From Rhyzopertha dominica (taxonomy: Eukaryota > Arthropoda > Insecta > Coleoptera > Bostrichidae), in contig QCXZ01000041.1 of the NCBI GenBank assembly GCA_025024175.1, positions 30,065,786 through 30,129,785 of the forward strand: a stretch of DNA of 64,000 nucleotides, given 5' to 3'. Under the pieces are notes generated by a model that saw only the letters and a list, made by a program, of their open reading frames with translations, was not told the origin of the DNA and ran no database searches. Of the stretch, positions 11,186-23,140 are shown in pieces (position 1 is the stretch's first letter; each line of letters starts with the position of its first letter). Both the position numbers and the translations under genes were made by a program.

Positions 11186-14100
11186 ACACCCAAAAGGGCA
11201 TTTTTCTTCTACTGAAGCACACCCACACACGGCGGTGAAGTGCACATAACGAAATCTAAGCTACGTCGAAAAATAATCACTTATTGTTAACCTTACATTA
11301 AAAAATTTTCCTTAACGACGTTTCTAAGAAATCATTTAGCTCATCAGCTTCGTATTATGTTCTATATTATGGTTTGAATCCAATTAATTCTAATAAATTC
11401 AGTAAAATGCTAGAGGAACTGGAAAATTCGATACAAATTTCTTAAATTCCATAGTTAGCAATAGACTACTATGGTCATTATTTGCAATTTAAATATGACA
11501 TATTCAAATACTGCAAGGCGTTTTAAATATCTGAAGCGATTTTCAAATAATCTAACAAAATATTGCTATCAATGCATGAAAAAAAAGGTTTTTTTCCTTG
11601 CACAATGTATTAGATCTGTTACATCTGTAATAATATTTCTGAAAAGCTAGCCTTTTTGAAATTACAGACCAATGTGTAAAATAAATTGTAAAATGAATCA
11701 AAACAATCTTTCCGGATATATATTTGTTACTATTATTGTTTCACAAGTGGCAAATTATCTTATTCTGCAAGTTATGGTAACGTTCAAAATGTTTCAGCTG
11801 CTTACTGCGTTCCAAAAAAAGTAAGCGAAAGTCAATTAATGGATGTACATTGTCTGACATTCGGCTCAAACTGACCAGGGTTATAATGAATATCACGTAC
11901 ACATACAACCATAATCAATTGTACAGGTATTTATGCCATTTCTAGTATAAATCCAGGAAGTGAATTCACTTTCCCTTAATTATTTTTATACAAATATGTA
12001 TCAAACATAAATGGAAAAATTATACAGTGTATTTATATGCATCCCCTTGGTAATTACGTAGTTAAGTTCAATATTTGGTTAATTTAAAACTGCTTTTCGG
12101 AAAAAATCGTCCCATTCAATGGTCTGACATGTGCAATTTTTGTCACAAATGCTATTTGCATTAGTTGATACAATTTCAATCACAGATAAATAAAGTAAAT
12201 AAATCAGTATAAATTAGAAATATCTACTGGCTTGGCTACATAACGCTTGTATGTTTTTTCCCTATTTCATTCACCGTGAGTGTGACACAAACACTTAATA
12301 AAAAAGGATTAAAAATGATGACCTGCCAGTCCAAAGTCATAATCAACGGATCAAGGCTGGAGAAAGGTTTTTACTGTAGGCTAAATATTTTTTTGGGCCG
12401 TAATCTAAAATCCNGAAAAAAAGTGGTAATTATAGCCACGCAATATATTATCCTCTGTCAAATGTGCGNTAGATAGTATAAGAAACATGACAAAGTAAAT
12501 TTAGATATTGCTTCCGGCTTCACGCATTTTATTCGGTTAATTTACGTAACGGAGAATAATTTTAAGTGTACTAGATTTTATGCTTTTGTGGGCTTACATC
12601 TTGTAGGCTTTCTAAATCAGCACGTCAGTATGAAATTAGATATGTACGTTAAATAACGCGAAGAAATGCTATATTGCAACCTACAAATTTATTGGTGAAT
12701 CAAATAAATATGAAACTGGCCAAGCAAATGGTAAGCTCAAGTATATATACATTATTCGCAAGAAGTACTTGGTTGAAATATATGATAGTATTGGTTCAAA
12801 CAAAACTCAAGTTTATAATGATTAAGTCATATGCTTCAGCCAAATCTACGATACACTATTTGTGAATATACGATAAGCACATACTTATTAAATAATATAT
12901 TAATTGACGTGTTACCTTGTTCTAAAACAATAGAACAATAGAATGATAGAGAAATTGCAATAATCAGCTTGAAAATGTATCCTTCTTAGTTTAAAACTAC
13001 AATAATTAAAACTAAAGATAGTTACTTACTTGCAACATAAACTTAATTAGATAACTTAAATGATAGCTGAAGTTTTAAAACATTTCAACGAATATTCAAA
13101 ATCCTGTTCTGCTGTTAAAAAATAGTGTTTTAAGCGACCCGTTTGGCATATATTATGTTTAAATATTGCTTAAATTCTACAGGTGTTTAATTGCTTGTAT
13201 TATGTGCATATAATATCTCCTATTAAGCTTAAAAAAAGCTTTTTTCAACCAGTTTAAACTTACAAACTGTACAAAACGAACAAAAAATAAGCACCTGCTA
13301 TCACTACTACAGTAAACGCATAAACGCATAAACAGTACTGTTGTAATTGCTCTATTATCATTATGAAAGTTAAACTTTACTTTGAAACTTATGCGTTAGT
13401 TAGTAGCTACTAGTAAGTATTTTATTTAGCTGTTATTTTTGCCTCCTCCAGTGTGCTGTTCTAAATAAAACGAGTACCTACAACACAAATGCGTTTAAAT
13501 TTAAACAATTGTATAAAATGATTAAACAACTGTTTAATAAATAATGTGTTTATATGTTTTATATTTCGTAATGTTACATTTTAATTTATTTTTATTTACT
13601 CTTTGAACTCAACTGTATTGGTGCTGGTAATCCTTGTATTGGTCCCCACAGAATGTTAGATCCCAAATCCACAGTTTTATAGAGCGACTTAATTCGTTTG
13701 TGAGAAAACTACTTACGATATCTAAGGTTTTTCCCAGAATCTCACAATCTTGCCTAGTGATGGAATTAATTAATTATGTTTACCCATCAAACTAAAGTTT
13801 TAATTTCTGATGATGTAAAACTACAGCGAACCCAAGCAGATTAAGTATTTGCTACTATTATTTAGATTAGGTACTTCATGTTTCACAGCGAATCAGCAAA
13901 GACCAGGCCTAAATTAGCGGCGATTAACGATTGGATAGATGTATTTACTAACCTTTAACAATTTACATAATACTCGTATATACTTGCCTCTAGCTTTCTA
14001 CACGCCTTCAGTCGAAACTGAACACATTCTCAATAAATAATTTTCAAGACACAAAGGCTTCAACGGTAATATTCACTAACCAACACAGGGTAATTCGTTG

Positions 14101-14999
14101 AACATGATTATCGTTAATTCTCTAGATATCGGGTAGGATACAGGAAGCATTCAAATTTGTCGGTTTAAATGTGAGCATGTTTAAAACGATAATACATATA
14201 TGTTTATATTTGCTAAATTATATTAAAGAAAAGGCTACCTCTAGTTATGACTTTAATAATTTTTAAACTGCAATACTACAGTTTTGGAAGAAGAAGACAT
14301 AATCTTGCTTTAGAGAATACAGGAGGGCATTCAAACAAATATATATAGTTTTGAGCACAAATAATTTAATGTTATTGATTAAATATATATTAATATTAAT
14401 ATAATAATAATATAAATTGCTGGATTGATGAGGAGATATACTCTACATTTCAACCTTTTTTATTTTATCGTAACAAGAAATAAATTTACTGACACAATAC
14501 TTAAAAAACATGACATTTTAGTTATTGGTAGTACATAATAATGTCTTGGATGAATTTTGTGTTCTAGTAAAGGTAAATTACCTACATTTAGAAAGCGAAG
14601 GCGAGAAAAATGTTGCGCATAGGTAAGAATCTAGAAAATCTAATAACTTTAATGTCGATAATGGAAATTATGAACCAAAGGATGTTTATAAGTCCTTTTC
14701 TGCAAAAAGATATAACAATTTTATAAATATTGTTGTATATCTTAGATATGAATGTGAGTATATAAGCATCTCCAAAACAGTTATACGCGTTAACATAACA
14801 TAATGTCTACAATACTTCCCACCGTCCTAATATATCTTGATGTAAGCTTAAAAATTTAGTTAATGGCTATACAGTTTAATATTAACCTTCATNAGTTTAC
14901 CATTAACGTACATGTAGTTATGTTGCAATGATCGAAAGTAAATAATTACAGCCATCTTCGCTTCCTCGAAGTGTTTCTAAACTTGACGCTGGACGATTA
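11186..14999. other. AT-rich non-coding stretch, nothing recognised
   Basis: No coding block, element end or RNA gene could be supported. It contains short local repeats only: three copies of AAACGCAT near 13313-13335, an AT-only run near 14385-14415, and single N bases near 12414, 12469 and 14893. Confidence 0.6.
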
Positions 15000-15670
15000 A
15001 ATCGCGCTTAATTTAACAGCGGTCATTTTCGATTTCATTTCATCAAATTGATTCGTTTTCATAAAGGTCGCATCCGAACGCGGAGATTATTGGTGGATTC
15101 ATTTATGCGACAGCATTCCGAACTTTTTCGTTGTTATGAACATAATTGACATTATAAATTAATTTATTCCTTTTAATACACCAGTTGCTTACCACCTGCC
15201 CAATTAAAGCGGAGCCTGTGCAACTTACACGGACTTAAAATATTTCGGCTGATTCCGCGAATGAATGGCACGAGTGTGCGGTTCTTTTTTGCTCGTTCAC
15301 CGAAAATATTCGGTATTCTATTCATCTGTGAACTGTGACATTGCTGAATAAAGTAATTTAACGAATTCGCTACCGAAACGTGTCCAGTACATATGTGTAT
15401 AGTTCACCTTAATATTAGTGAAGGCTCGTGTCCGTGGACCAATCAGAAGACAGAAAATGCCGCCTGCTGCCGGTTTCACCAAAAACCACCTGCCTGTCGA
15501 TAGGTACCACCACTGGACAGCCCCCAACCCACCCGAACATGTTCCACATCCTTCTCGAATTTAATAGAAAATACTTGCGCTTTCATTATATTCATTATAA
15601 ACCGCCGACATCGATGACTTTTTTTTTCGTTTTTTTTGCACCCGAAAGTGGCAAATATTTTTCCGATAAT
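15000..15670. other. Less AT-rich island, possible regulatory element or exon
   Basis: This stretch has visibly more C, G and CpG than the surrounding sequence. It carries several homeodomain-like TAAT words (for example near 15157-15180) and TATTCGG/CCGAATA words (near 15300-15315). Frames at 15318-15527 (minus) and 15428-15679 (plus) overlap each other and resemble no family, so I do not call either a gene. A cis-regulatory element is an inference from composition only. Confidence 0.3.
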
Positions 15671-17262
15671 TCAGACTAAAACACCCCTATCCCTTGATTG
15701 GTTGCTATATGACTAGCAAATTTAAGGGAAGGTCCCCACAAATCTGAAACATATAGTCACTCTAGCAGAATGGTATTAATTGGCATTTCAGAGCATTTTA
15801 GACAGAAATGCCACAGTACCTATAATTAGTTAATCCAAAGTGTTGAATTCGTTAATTTGTAAAGTATAATGAGAATAATTAAAGAAAAATGTCACATGCA
15901 ATATTTTCAAAATTAACATTTATCCATTTTAAACCACTATTCCAAATTCATGTCACTGCTAACACAATGATGAGTAGATTGTTGTTCAGTGCACTTCCTG
16001 CAAGTAGGAGGGCGCTAGCTATCTACGAGTAGTACGATCTATGTGAGATGTGCGCTGGTTTTATTATAAATAGTGGAGTTAAAGAATTATCAATCAATCT
16101 TATACTAGACTCGAAGATCACCACGCAGGAGCTTGTAGATTACAAGATACAATAAACACTTTTTCGGCTACTACACTCGAAAGTACAAATTTATCGTACT
16201 CATCCAACGGGAGAAAGTGGTTGTTTACCTGCCTAGGCAGCAAAATACTTACCTGACGGGTAGCTAAGCCAACGCTCCTAAATGTCAAGCAAACAATTTT
16301 TCGTAATGCATATGCCAAATGTTACACACAAAAACTCAAACGTCTTGTACTTTCTAAAGTGTGAGTCCAGAACTCCTAACCACTTCAAATGGAAGTGTCT
16401 TTATCGAACTCGTCTGGTTGCTCGCCTCGTTCGATAAAGTGCCACTTTACTGCTTTGTTACATAAATAGCTTTACCATGTCTTCATTATTTAGTTTATGT
16501 ACCTGTTTTCTTACAGATTTAAACATTTGAATATTCTAAATAAACCGTTACTTCAAAAGACCTAAGACGTATTACTCCTGCCCATGTCCCAAGTTCTGTT
16601 TCAGGTTTTTACAGGTGATGTGGTGCACCTATGTAAAGGATCAACCAAAATTATATATTCAATCTGATGCATCCAATTTAAAATATCTAAAAACTGACAA
16701 TGTTCACAAATATACATAATTGTGAATGGCATAGCTCAAAACCAATTTAATTACAGATCGCTTACGCGAACGGCACGAACCGTCGTCTTTATATTTTTTC
16801 AATCGTACAATATTTAAGTCTAGTAATAAATTTGTGACTGAAATAGGATGCGTAATGATGCCATGAAATTAACTTGTTTTATCCATATTCATGCATATAC
16901 CATGCCTAAAGATAAGCTTATCTTTATAGGATAACTGGGATACCCCAAAACATTGCAAAGGAAAAGAGCTGTTGAATTTAAGCCCTTCCCATTCTTCTAT
17001 TTTCGCACTAACGCGATAATTGAATAGTGAATAAAGCTTGGCAGCAAGTGTTTTGCACCAATTAGGTACAACTTACACCTTGAACTAACTATGACTTAAC
17101 AATGAGAAATTATAACTGAATAAAGAGAATACGAAATACTTCTTATTTTAAGATTAAGTAGCAGTCAAAATAGAATAACTGCAACTGGGAATACATACAT
17201 ATATCTTGTTATTCTTGTAATATTTGAAATGATGTATACTAAACAGAATAGGTCCAAGTAAC
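15671..17262. other. Non-coding stretch with one short perfect palindrome
   Basis: Nothing gene-like was recognised. A 20-base perfect palindrome, TAAAGATAAGCTTATCTTTA, lies at about 16908-16927. The reverse frame at 16118-16318 has no recognisable domain. Confidence 0.5.
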
Positions 17263-17471
17263 GTGCGCGCCAGGAAAGAAGGCAAACATGATGGGGACAA
17301 CAATTGTCGCTAGATAGTTACATTATTGGTGTGCCCGCCATTATTGATGGTCACAATTTCAGGTTAGCGCGGCGAATAAATTTATTAACTCGGCCTACCC
17401 ATGTCATTTTCTCCGTTTAAATTGTAATCGATGTTACATTCCTAAGGTCCAACTTCTTTCCTGGCGCGCAC
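17263..17471. mobile_element. Short MITE with 18-bp terminal inverted repeats
   Basis: The left end GTGCGCGCCAGGAAAGAA (17263-17280) is exactly inverted at the right end (TTCTTTCCTGGCGCGCAC, 17454-17471). The 209-bp unit is less AT-rich than its flanks and has no frame, which fits a miniature inverted-repeat element. The bases just outside differ between the two sides, so the target duplication is not clear and no superfamily can be assigned. Confidence 0.88.
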
Positions 17472-19039
17472 TATATATAAAATAAAATAAATATATAAAA
17501 ATTAGGTGTACTTAACATCTGCGTACCTTAACAATAAATAACGGGAAAATTGACAATTGANTGCAATGCAATGCAATTATGTCATATATCCCAAAATGCA
17601 ATNCTTTTTATTCAGTGGCATGTTTATTCTTTTGTATACAGAAAATAATATACCGGAAAGAAAAGAAGTAAACGTAAAAAGGAACGCGTCCAAAGAATAA
17701 ATACGGGCTTATTTTATTCCCGGAGTTCTCTTAAAAATTTGGTGCATCATAGCCCGTTGTCGAGAGGCAATATTTCGNTCGGGTAGTGTGACTGATGTTT
17801 TGAAGTACAGAATTCTCATTTTACTTTACTCATGCTATGACAGATTACAGACGTTTGAATATTATGCGGTAAGATAGGTATGCACACAGCTTCATATAGC
17901 TAACACTAACATAGTAAATCAACGCACGGCTAGTTTTATCAAATAATGCGTTAGAGGAGTCTAAGGAAACTACTAATGCAGTCAATTTTATCCGGCTTCT
18001 TTAAAAGAACTGTAGTAAAACTAAATTCTCTACGGAATCAATTAGTAAGATGGTATACTTAAATATACTTTTGTGTTTTACTTTTTTTATAAACTTAAAC
18101 GTAACAGTTAAAAGATTAATAAAACACAAGTCGCAGAGCAGATCGTTGATTTTTGCGAGGAGTTTACAAAAAAGAATTTCCACACTCCAGAAAATTTACT
18201 TTAAAACGGTAATTGTCACTAACATCCACTTCTTAGTTACCGAAAACAACTTTTTTTTTTAATATTTGCAAAGAGATAGCAGCGATAACACGCCAGCCGC
18301 CATTCACTAGAAACATCACTCAATTTTCTGTTATCAGAAACTACAAACAATTTTAGGCATAATAAAAACATTTCTGGTTATAAATATTTTAATAATTTTT
18401 GTATATATCGTTGTTTTTTCCGAAAGTATTACGTCTATGTTGTCTTCATTCTGTAAGTTAGAACGTCGTGCTGATTATAATTAAATTTGTATTTTAGGGG
18501 GTAGTTTTCGATTTTTTTTTAGTGGAAGTCCTAGTTATTTTAATGCGAATTTAGAAAGATGTAATTTTTCTGCAAATAGATCAGCAAATCGTGAGGATGT
18601 TATGTAAGTAAAAAATGTTTGAAAATTACACGTAGGAGTCAAATTTAAAATAATGCTTAGTATCAATTTTATTGAATTTATTCATTACTTTTCGAAAGCT
18701 CTATAGAATAGGTATCATAAATTGATACAAGAAAATGTGCAATTAGTTTGGTAAATAACAAAGAAATTTGAAGCTTGCTATAATTCAAGAGGTAAAGTGG
18801 GTTCCGCACAGAAAGTGAACTTGAGACTCACGTATATTAAGCATCTTTGTCATAATTATAAATATTTACACCTGCCTCATATCAACAAATCTAATGGAGA
18901 AAATCCGTTAAATGTTATCGAAAGCTGTTTTAAAATAATACAAGCAATAATCTAAATAAATAATCAGTTTTACGTGTAAGTACTTCTGGTATTTCTGCTA
19001 CCTAGCATATTTATACGAGCTCTAAACATTAATCCTTTG
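17472..19039. other. AT-rich non-coding stretch, nothing recognised
   Basis: No supported feature. Overlapping plus and minus frames at 18001-18262 are AT-rich chance frames. N bases occur near 17562, 17603 and 17779. Confidence 0.6.
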
Positions 19040-19390
19040 CTTAAGGACGTTGTGCAGCATCTGCCATCATCGAGTCAAAGAGCTTGCCACACTTTCTACC
19101 TCTCGTTTAAAACAGCCCAGTAATATGACATACGAGGACAGGATTCGCACTTTGATGGAGCGGTGCTCTGCAGCGGGCCGAATGCATGGGTGGAGTGTTT
19201 TTTGCAGATGGGCAGGTGAACCAATTAACGGTACCTGTAGTCGCGATCACCTGGGTCCTGCCGCAGGATGCCTAATGCACGCGCCAAAACAACCAAAACC
19301 ATTCCAACTTTTAGCGACAGCCACACTGGGCAAATACCCTGCCATAAAAAAATGCCTAGACCTAATTGGCTCATACCGCCAATAGTATAC
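19040..19390. other. CpG-containing island with an open frame of unknown nature
   Basis: Bases 19040-19390 are much less AT-rich than the flanks. They hold a plus-strand frame of 111 codons, open only from a TTG, with an internal ATG at about 19124. The predicted peptide has several Cys and Trp residues but no domain that I recognise. There is no clear splice acceptor or donor at the edges. It could be an isolated exon, a conserved regulatory element or a piece of an unidentified transposon. Confidence 0.25.
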
Positions 19391-20989
19391 AACATATCTG
19401 ATGCGTTACGGAAGTTTTTATCTCGTATGCAGGTATTAATTAAGTATTAAGTTACAGTAAAAGAAGTATCTTTATAAATCAAGTTGCAAATCAAGTTAAC
19501 AACTTCTGTAGGAAAACAACAATTTGAAAGTTAGTTTACTTTCTAAGATCTGGCTTCATCTGGATTTCATCACCACAGCATACACGTGATTATTTAAATT
19601 ACGAATATGTATGTACGTTCACAGCTCTGAATACCACTTCGCTACGCACATTGATAACTATTTATTTTTTAATAATTTTTGGCTAAACTCATAAATGATA
19701 CAATGTTTAACTAGATACTAACGATAAACATTCTTTATTTTATAGCATAATACCGAGCCTTGGTTGAGACAAGAGTTTTGAAAAAAAGAGGGGACTACTT
19801 ACAAAGGGTTTTATACTGTCGAAGTTATTTTATATAGTACTTTGAAAATTATTTAGTAAAAGTTTAATTGTGTTAACTAATCTATGTGGTTTTTGGCGCA
19901 TCCTAAGATCAACAACAATAAAGTAATTTTTGTATGCACATTTTGTGACTTAAGTACATAGGTGCTGTATTTGAATTAACTGCGGGGAGATTACAGAGGG
20001 CTCTTGTCTGCACGGTTTTGACATGTCCACCTGAAAGAACCTTAACTATCCACCACAATGTAGTGAAGTTTCATTTTTCTAGAACATCGCAAGCATACCA
20101 ATTAGGTGGCTCATGATGGACTATGAACCACGAGCAAGTCCTTGCTAAGTAAGTAACTAATATCCATATTATTTTTAATAATAACCAATCACAGAGAAGT
20201 TTCAGCTGCATTCAAATTTATTCTATGTTCTGCGGTCTAATCCAGAGTGCATTTCCACCTTCAACACTGAATAAAATGAAATTACTAATGGTTTCTAACG
20301 GGCAGGAGAAATCTGGAAAACTCATTGCAAATAGTCGATCCTCCACTGTCTATAAAACGGAGTTTCGTAGGGAAAACCCCTGAACGAAGCATTAGTTTAC
20401 TATTACTATTATTATTAAAAGTACCATACGTTTGCGATTACTATTAACACATATTTTCCATTTACATGCCGAAAGAGTATTTAAATACCGTAAACGACAA
20501 TTTCTNGTGTTGATGNCTTTGATATGCAAAGAATGTGTGCATTAAGTTCCGGTTTTGGAGCTATGGCATGAGGATCATAAATAATACACTAATTTAGTCA
20601 ACANACTTTCAAAAAAATAGATTTTTTAATGCAGAGTTACCTAATATGTCGTAGCATAGAATAAATGCTCTGCAAATTCATAAGAAGAGAAATACTCATA
20701 TTAAAATACAGCAAATTATACTTTACTACTACACTGAATTTTAAGATGACGAAATAAAAAATTTCTAGTTTAAAGTAAAATAAGCAATTAAAGAATGACT
20801 CTAATAAATACCTTCAAGAGAAAACAAAGGGTTTAATAAGGAAGTAATATGCGAAGAACAGTAAAATCCAATGTGAAATAAAGGATATTTGATCAATAAT
20901 GTGAGGAAAAGGTAAAGAGCACAATGGCACTAAAATGCAATGTATAAGCTCTGGAGCTTCTGAAAATCAACTAAAATATAAAAAAAAGA
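19391..20989. other. AT-rich non-coding stretch, nothing recognised
   Basis: No gene, element boundary or RNA was recognised. Single N bases occur near 20507, 20516 and 20604. The sequence from about 20800 becomes purine-rich and may be the decayed upstream part of the reverse transcriptase relic that follows. Confidence 0.5.
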
Positions 20990-21650
20990 AAAATGCCCTA
21001 AACCACTGAAAATGAAAAAAGCAAAATGCGTCCAGGATTAGATGGAAGAAATGCAAGGCAGCGGAAAGTTATTTAAAGTAATAATAAAACAAACAAACGG
21101 AAATATTAGCGGCTAATACAGATAAAGGATCATGGGAGAAACTTTAAAAATTTACTAATCGATAAAACATACTTAAAACCTCGATGTGCGTGACTGATCA
21201 AGCTGTCCAAGAGGAGGAAGCAAATCGATCACCACCTACTAAAAGTATATTTAGAAACAGTAACAAAACAAAAGTAGAAGGAAAGCACCTGGTCCAGACG
21301 ATCAAGGTAGTGAATAAATAGTATATGGAATAGAAGGATTGCAGAAGAGATTAAGTAATAAGGGATGCATTTTCACAAAAAAAAAATTTGAAACGGGGGT
21401 AATTCATAGGTCTGTTGCAATTATTGAAAAATTATAATGTTCAACGCCGTCCGCCGTCCATAAAATACTATAAGCCCTCAAAAATAACGACTAATAGTTT
21501 AGGTAGACAAAGGTATAAGTGACTATCTGGGGACACAGCAAGTGTCTCCGCCAAATCAAAAATGCATGTCTCGCAGCGCAGTTCTTCCATCGAACAAGTT
21601 CTGAGATCGTATATAAAACCAAGTCAGTTATTTTAATTAGTATCAATTGA
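20990..21650 (+). pseudogene. Non-LTR retrotransposon reverse transcriptase relic (N-terminal part)
   Basis: Blocks characteristic of the start of LINE reverse transcriptases occur in order on the plus strand. GRNFKNLLID (about 21150) resembles W..HF.NLL. KAPGPDD (21279-21303) is the hallmark NNKAPGPDGI motif. ETGVIHR (about 21392) matches W..G.IP. SQRSSSIEQVLRSYI (about 21571-21615) matches GFR.GRSTIDQI. The blocks lie in different frames with several stops, and the catalytic YADD region is absent, so this is a truncated dead copy. The arrangement fits RTE/R1/jockey-type LINEs, but the clade cannot be fixed. No endonuclease domain or 3' tail was recognised. Confidence 0.75.
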
Positions 21651-22599
21651 AGCACCTATTCAACAACTTTGTCATAAATTATTTCCAAAAAGTTACCTAC
21701 CAACATTTATAATGAATACATAAGAGTATAGTCTAGTCTTATGTTGCCATGCGTATGCTAAATCATTATCTTTATTATGCAAATGAATAGTAGATAACTA
21801 ATTTGGAACAAATTATGACAAAGTTGTTGGCTAGATGCTTCCATAAAAAATAACGAAAAATAACTGGCTTGGACTTAAATGAAGTCTCAGAACTTTTTGC
21901 GTCGGAAGGACTGCGCTGCGGGGCTTGAATATTTGTACATTTTATGTTTTTGATGAGATCTTCAATATCTTTTATAGGGGAGAGATCTACCATTGATGCT
22001 ATCTATACGATTAAACAAATAACAGAAGAATGTCAGTAGTTTATAATGTCGATTCGCACTTATTGCTGATAGCTTTTAAGTAAGCATTTAAAGGTCTGCA
22101 TAGAGCTGAAATAATAAAAGAAGCAACAGAAAAAAGTGCACACGGTAGTAATAAAGGTCATCACAATAGCCATGACGAACACAGAGGTTGTAGTACGAAC
22201 CAAAGAACGTGCTACTGTCTACTTTAAAATAAACAATTTTTTACTGCAAAAGAAGCTAATAAGTTTGACCTAAAATTTAACGCAAATTTTGACGGACCTG
22301 GGACAGATGGAGATAGAGGCTGAAGGACCGAAATAATTACCCATAGTGAAAGTTGTGCAAGTTATATATTTTTATTGAAAGCTACACCGATTTACTTCTC
22401 ATTGAATGCCAATACTTAATTAATTAAAGTACTAATTGTAATATTGTCACTATTTTAATAAACACATACAACTATGTTCTTGTATAATAATTCCTATTTA
22501 AAACAAGAAGAACATAGCATAAACAAGCGGACTGATGGTGAACATTCTTTACACCTTCGGTAACCTAGTACACCGACGAATAGATTTTCCTGTTTGCAG
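21651..22599. other. AT-rich non-coding stretch, nothing recognised
   Basis: No supported feature. A reverse frame at 21775-21993 has no recognisable domain. Confidence 0.55.
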
Positions 22600-23140
22600 A
22601 AAAATTATGTGTCTGGCTGCCCGCTGCTTCTGCCCTCCGGCATAATCGGTCCCAGTCATGCGGCTTTTCGTCGAAGCTCGACTTCGTTATCTCTGTGACT
22701 GTTTGTCGATATCGCAAATGAGATACGACCGCGTAACTGACGTATGCAAAAGGAGCGCACTAGATCCACGGTTTTGTTCCCTGCCGTTGTTCGTCAAGTT
22801 GTCACTTGCGATTTTGCATGATAACGAAGAGACAATTCAATGTCTAGAGTCGGTGCACTCAATGAGCATTTTTCGGTATTTGCATGTTGAGATCTATCAG
22901 AATCGAGATTTCGCGACGTGGGAGATTTTTGGGACGTGGAACAAAAGTCCGTATGCAGAACACCCGCCGGTCGTTTTTTATTCAAATACGGGGCCCATTG
23001 ATAGACGTGTCCGCTTACCAACTTTCGGTATTCAAATTTGCGAGGGATATCTTTGGTTTTTATCTAGTTGGCAACAAGGCCTGTCTTTTCCTTTTTGCCG
23101 ATTGACTTACTGCCGAAAGAACAACAAATTGTTATAACAT
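22600..23140 (+). other. CpG-rich island with a 159-codon ATG frame, unrecognised
   Basis: This island is clearly richer in C, G and CpG than its surroundings. It contains an ATG-initiated frame of 159 codons at 22658-23137, the second longest open frame in the window. The predicted protein has scattered Cys, Trp and Arg and no signal peptide, repeats or recognisable domain. Antisense frames of 73-75 codons overlap it (22794-23105), which suggests that base composition rather than selection may keep the frame open. A single-exon gene, an exon plus intron read-through, a CpG-rich promoter or an enhancer are all possible. Confidence 0.25.
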
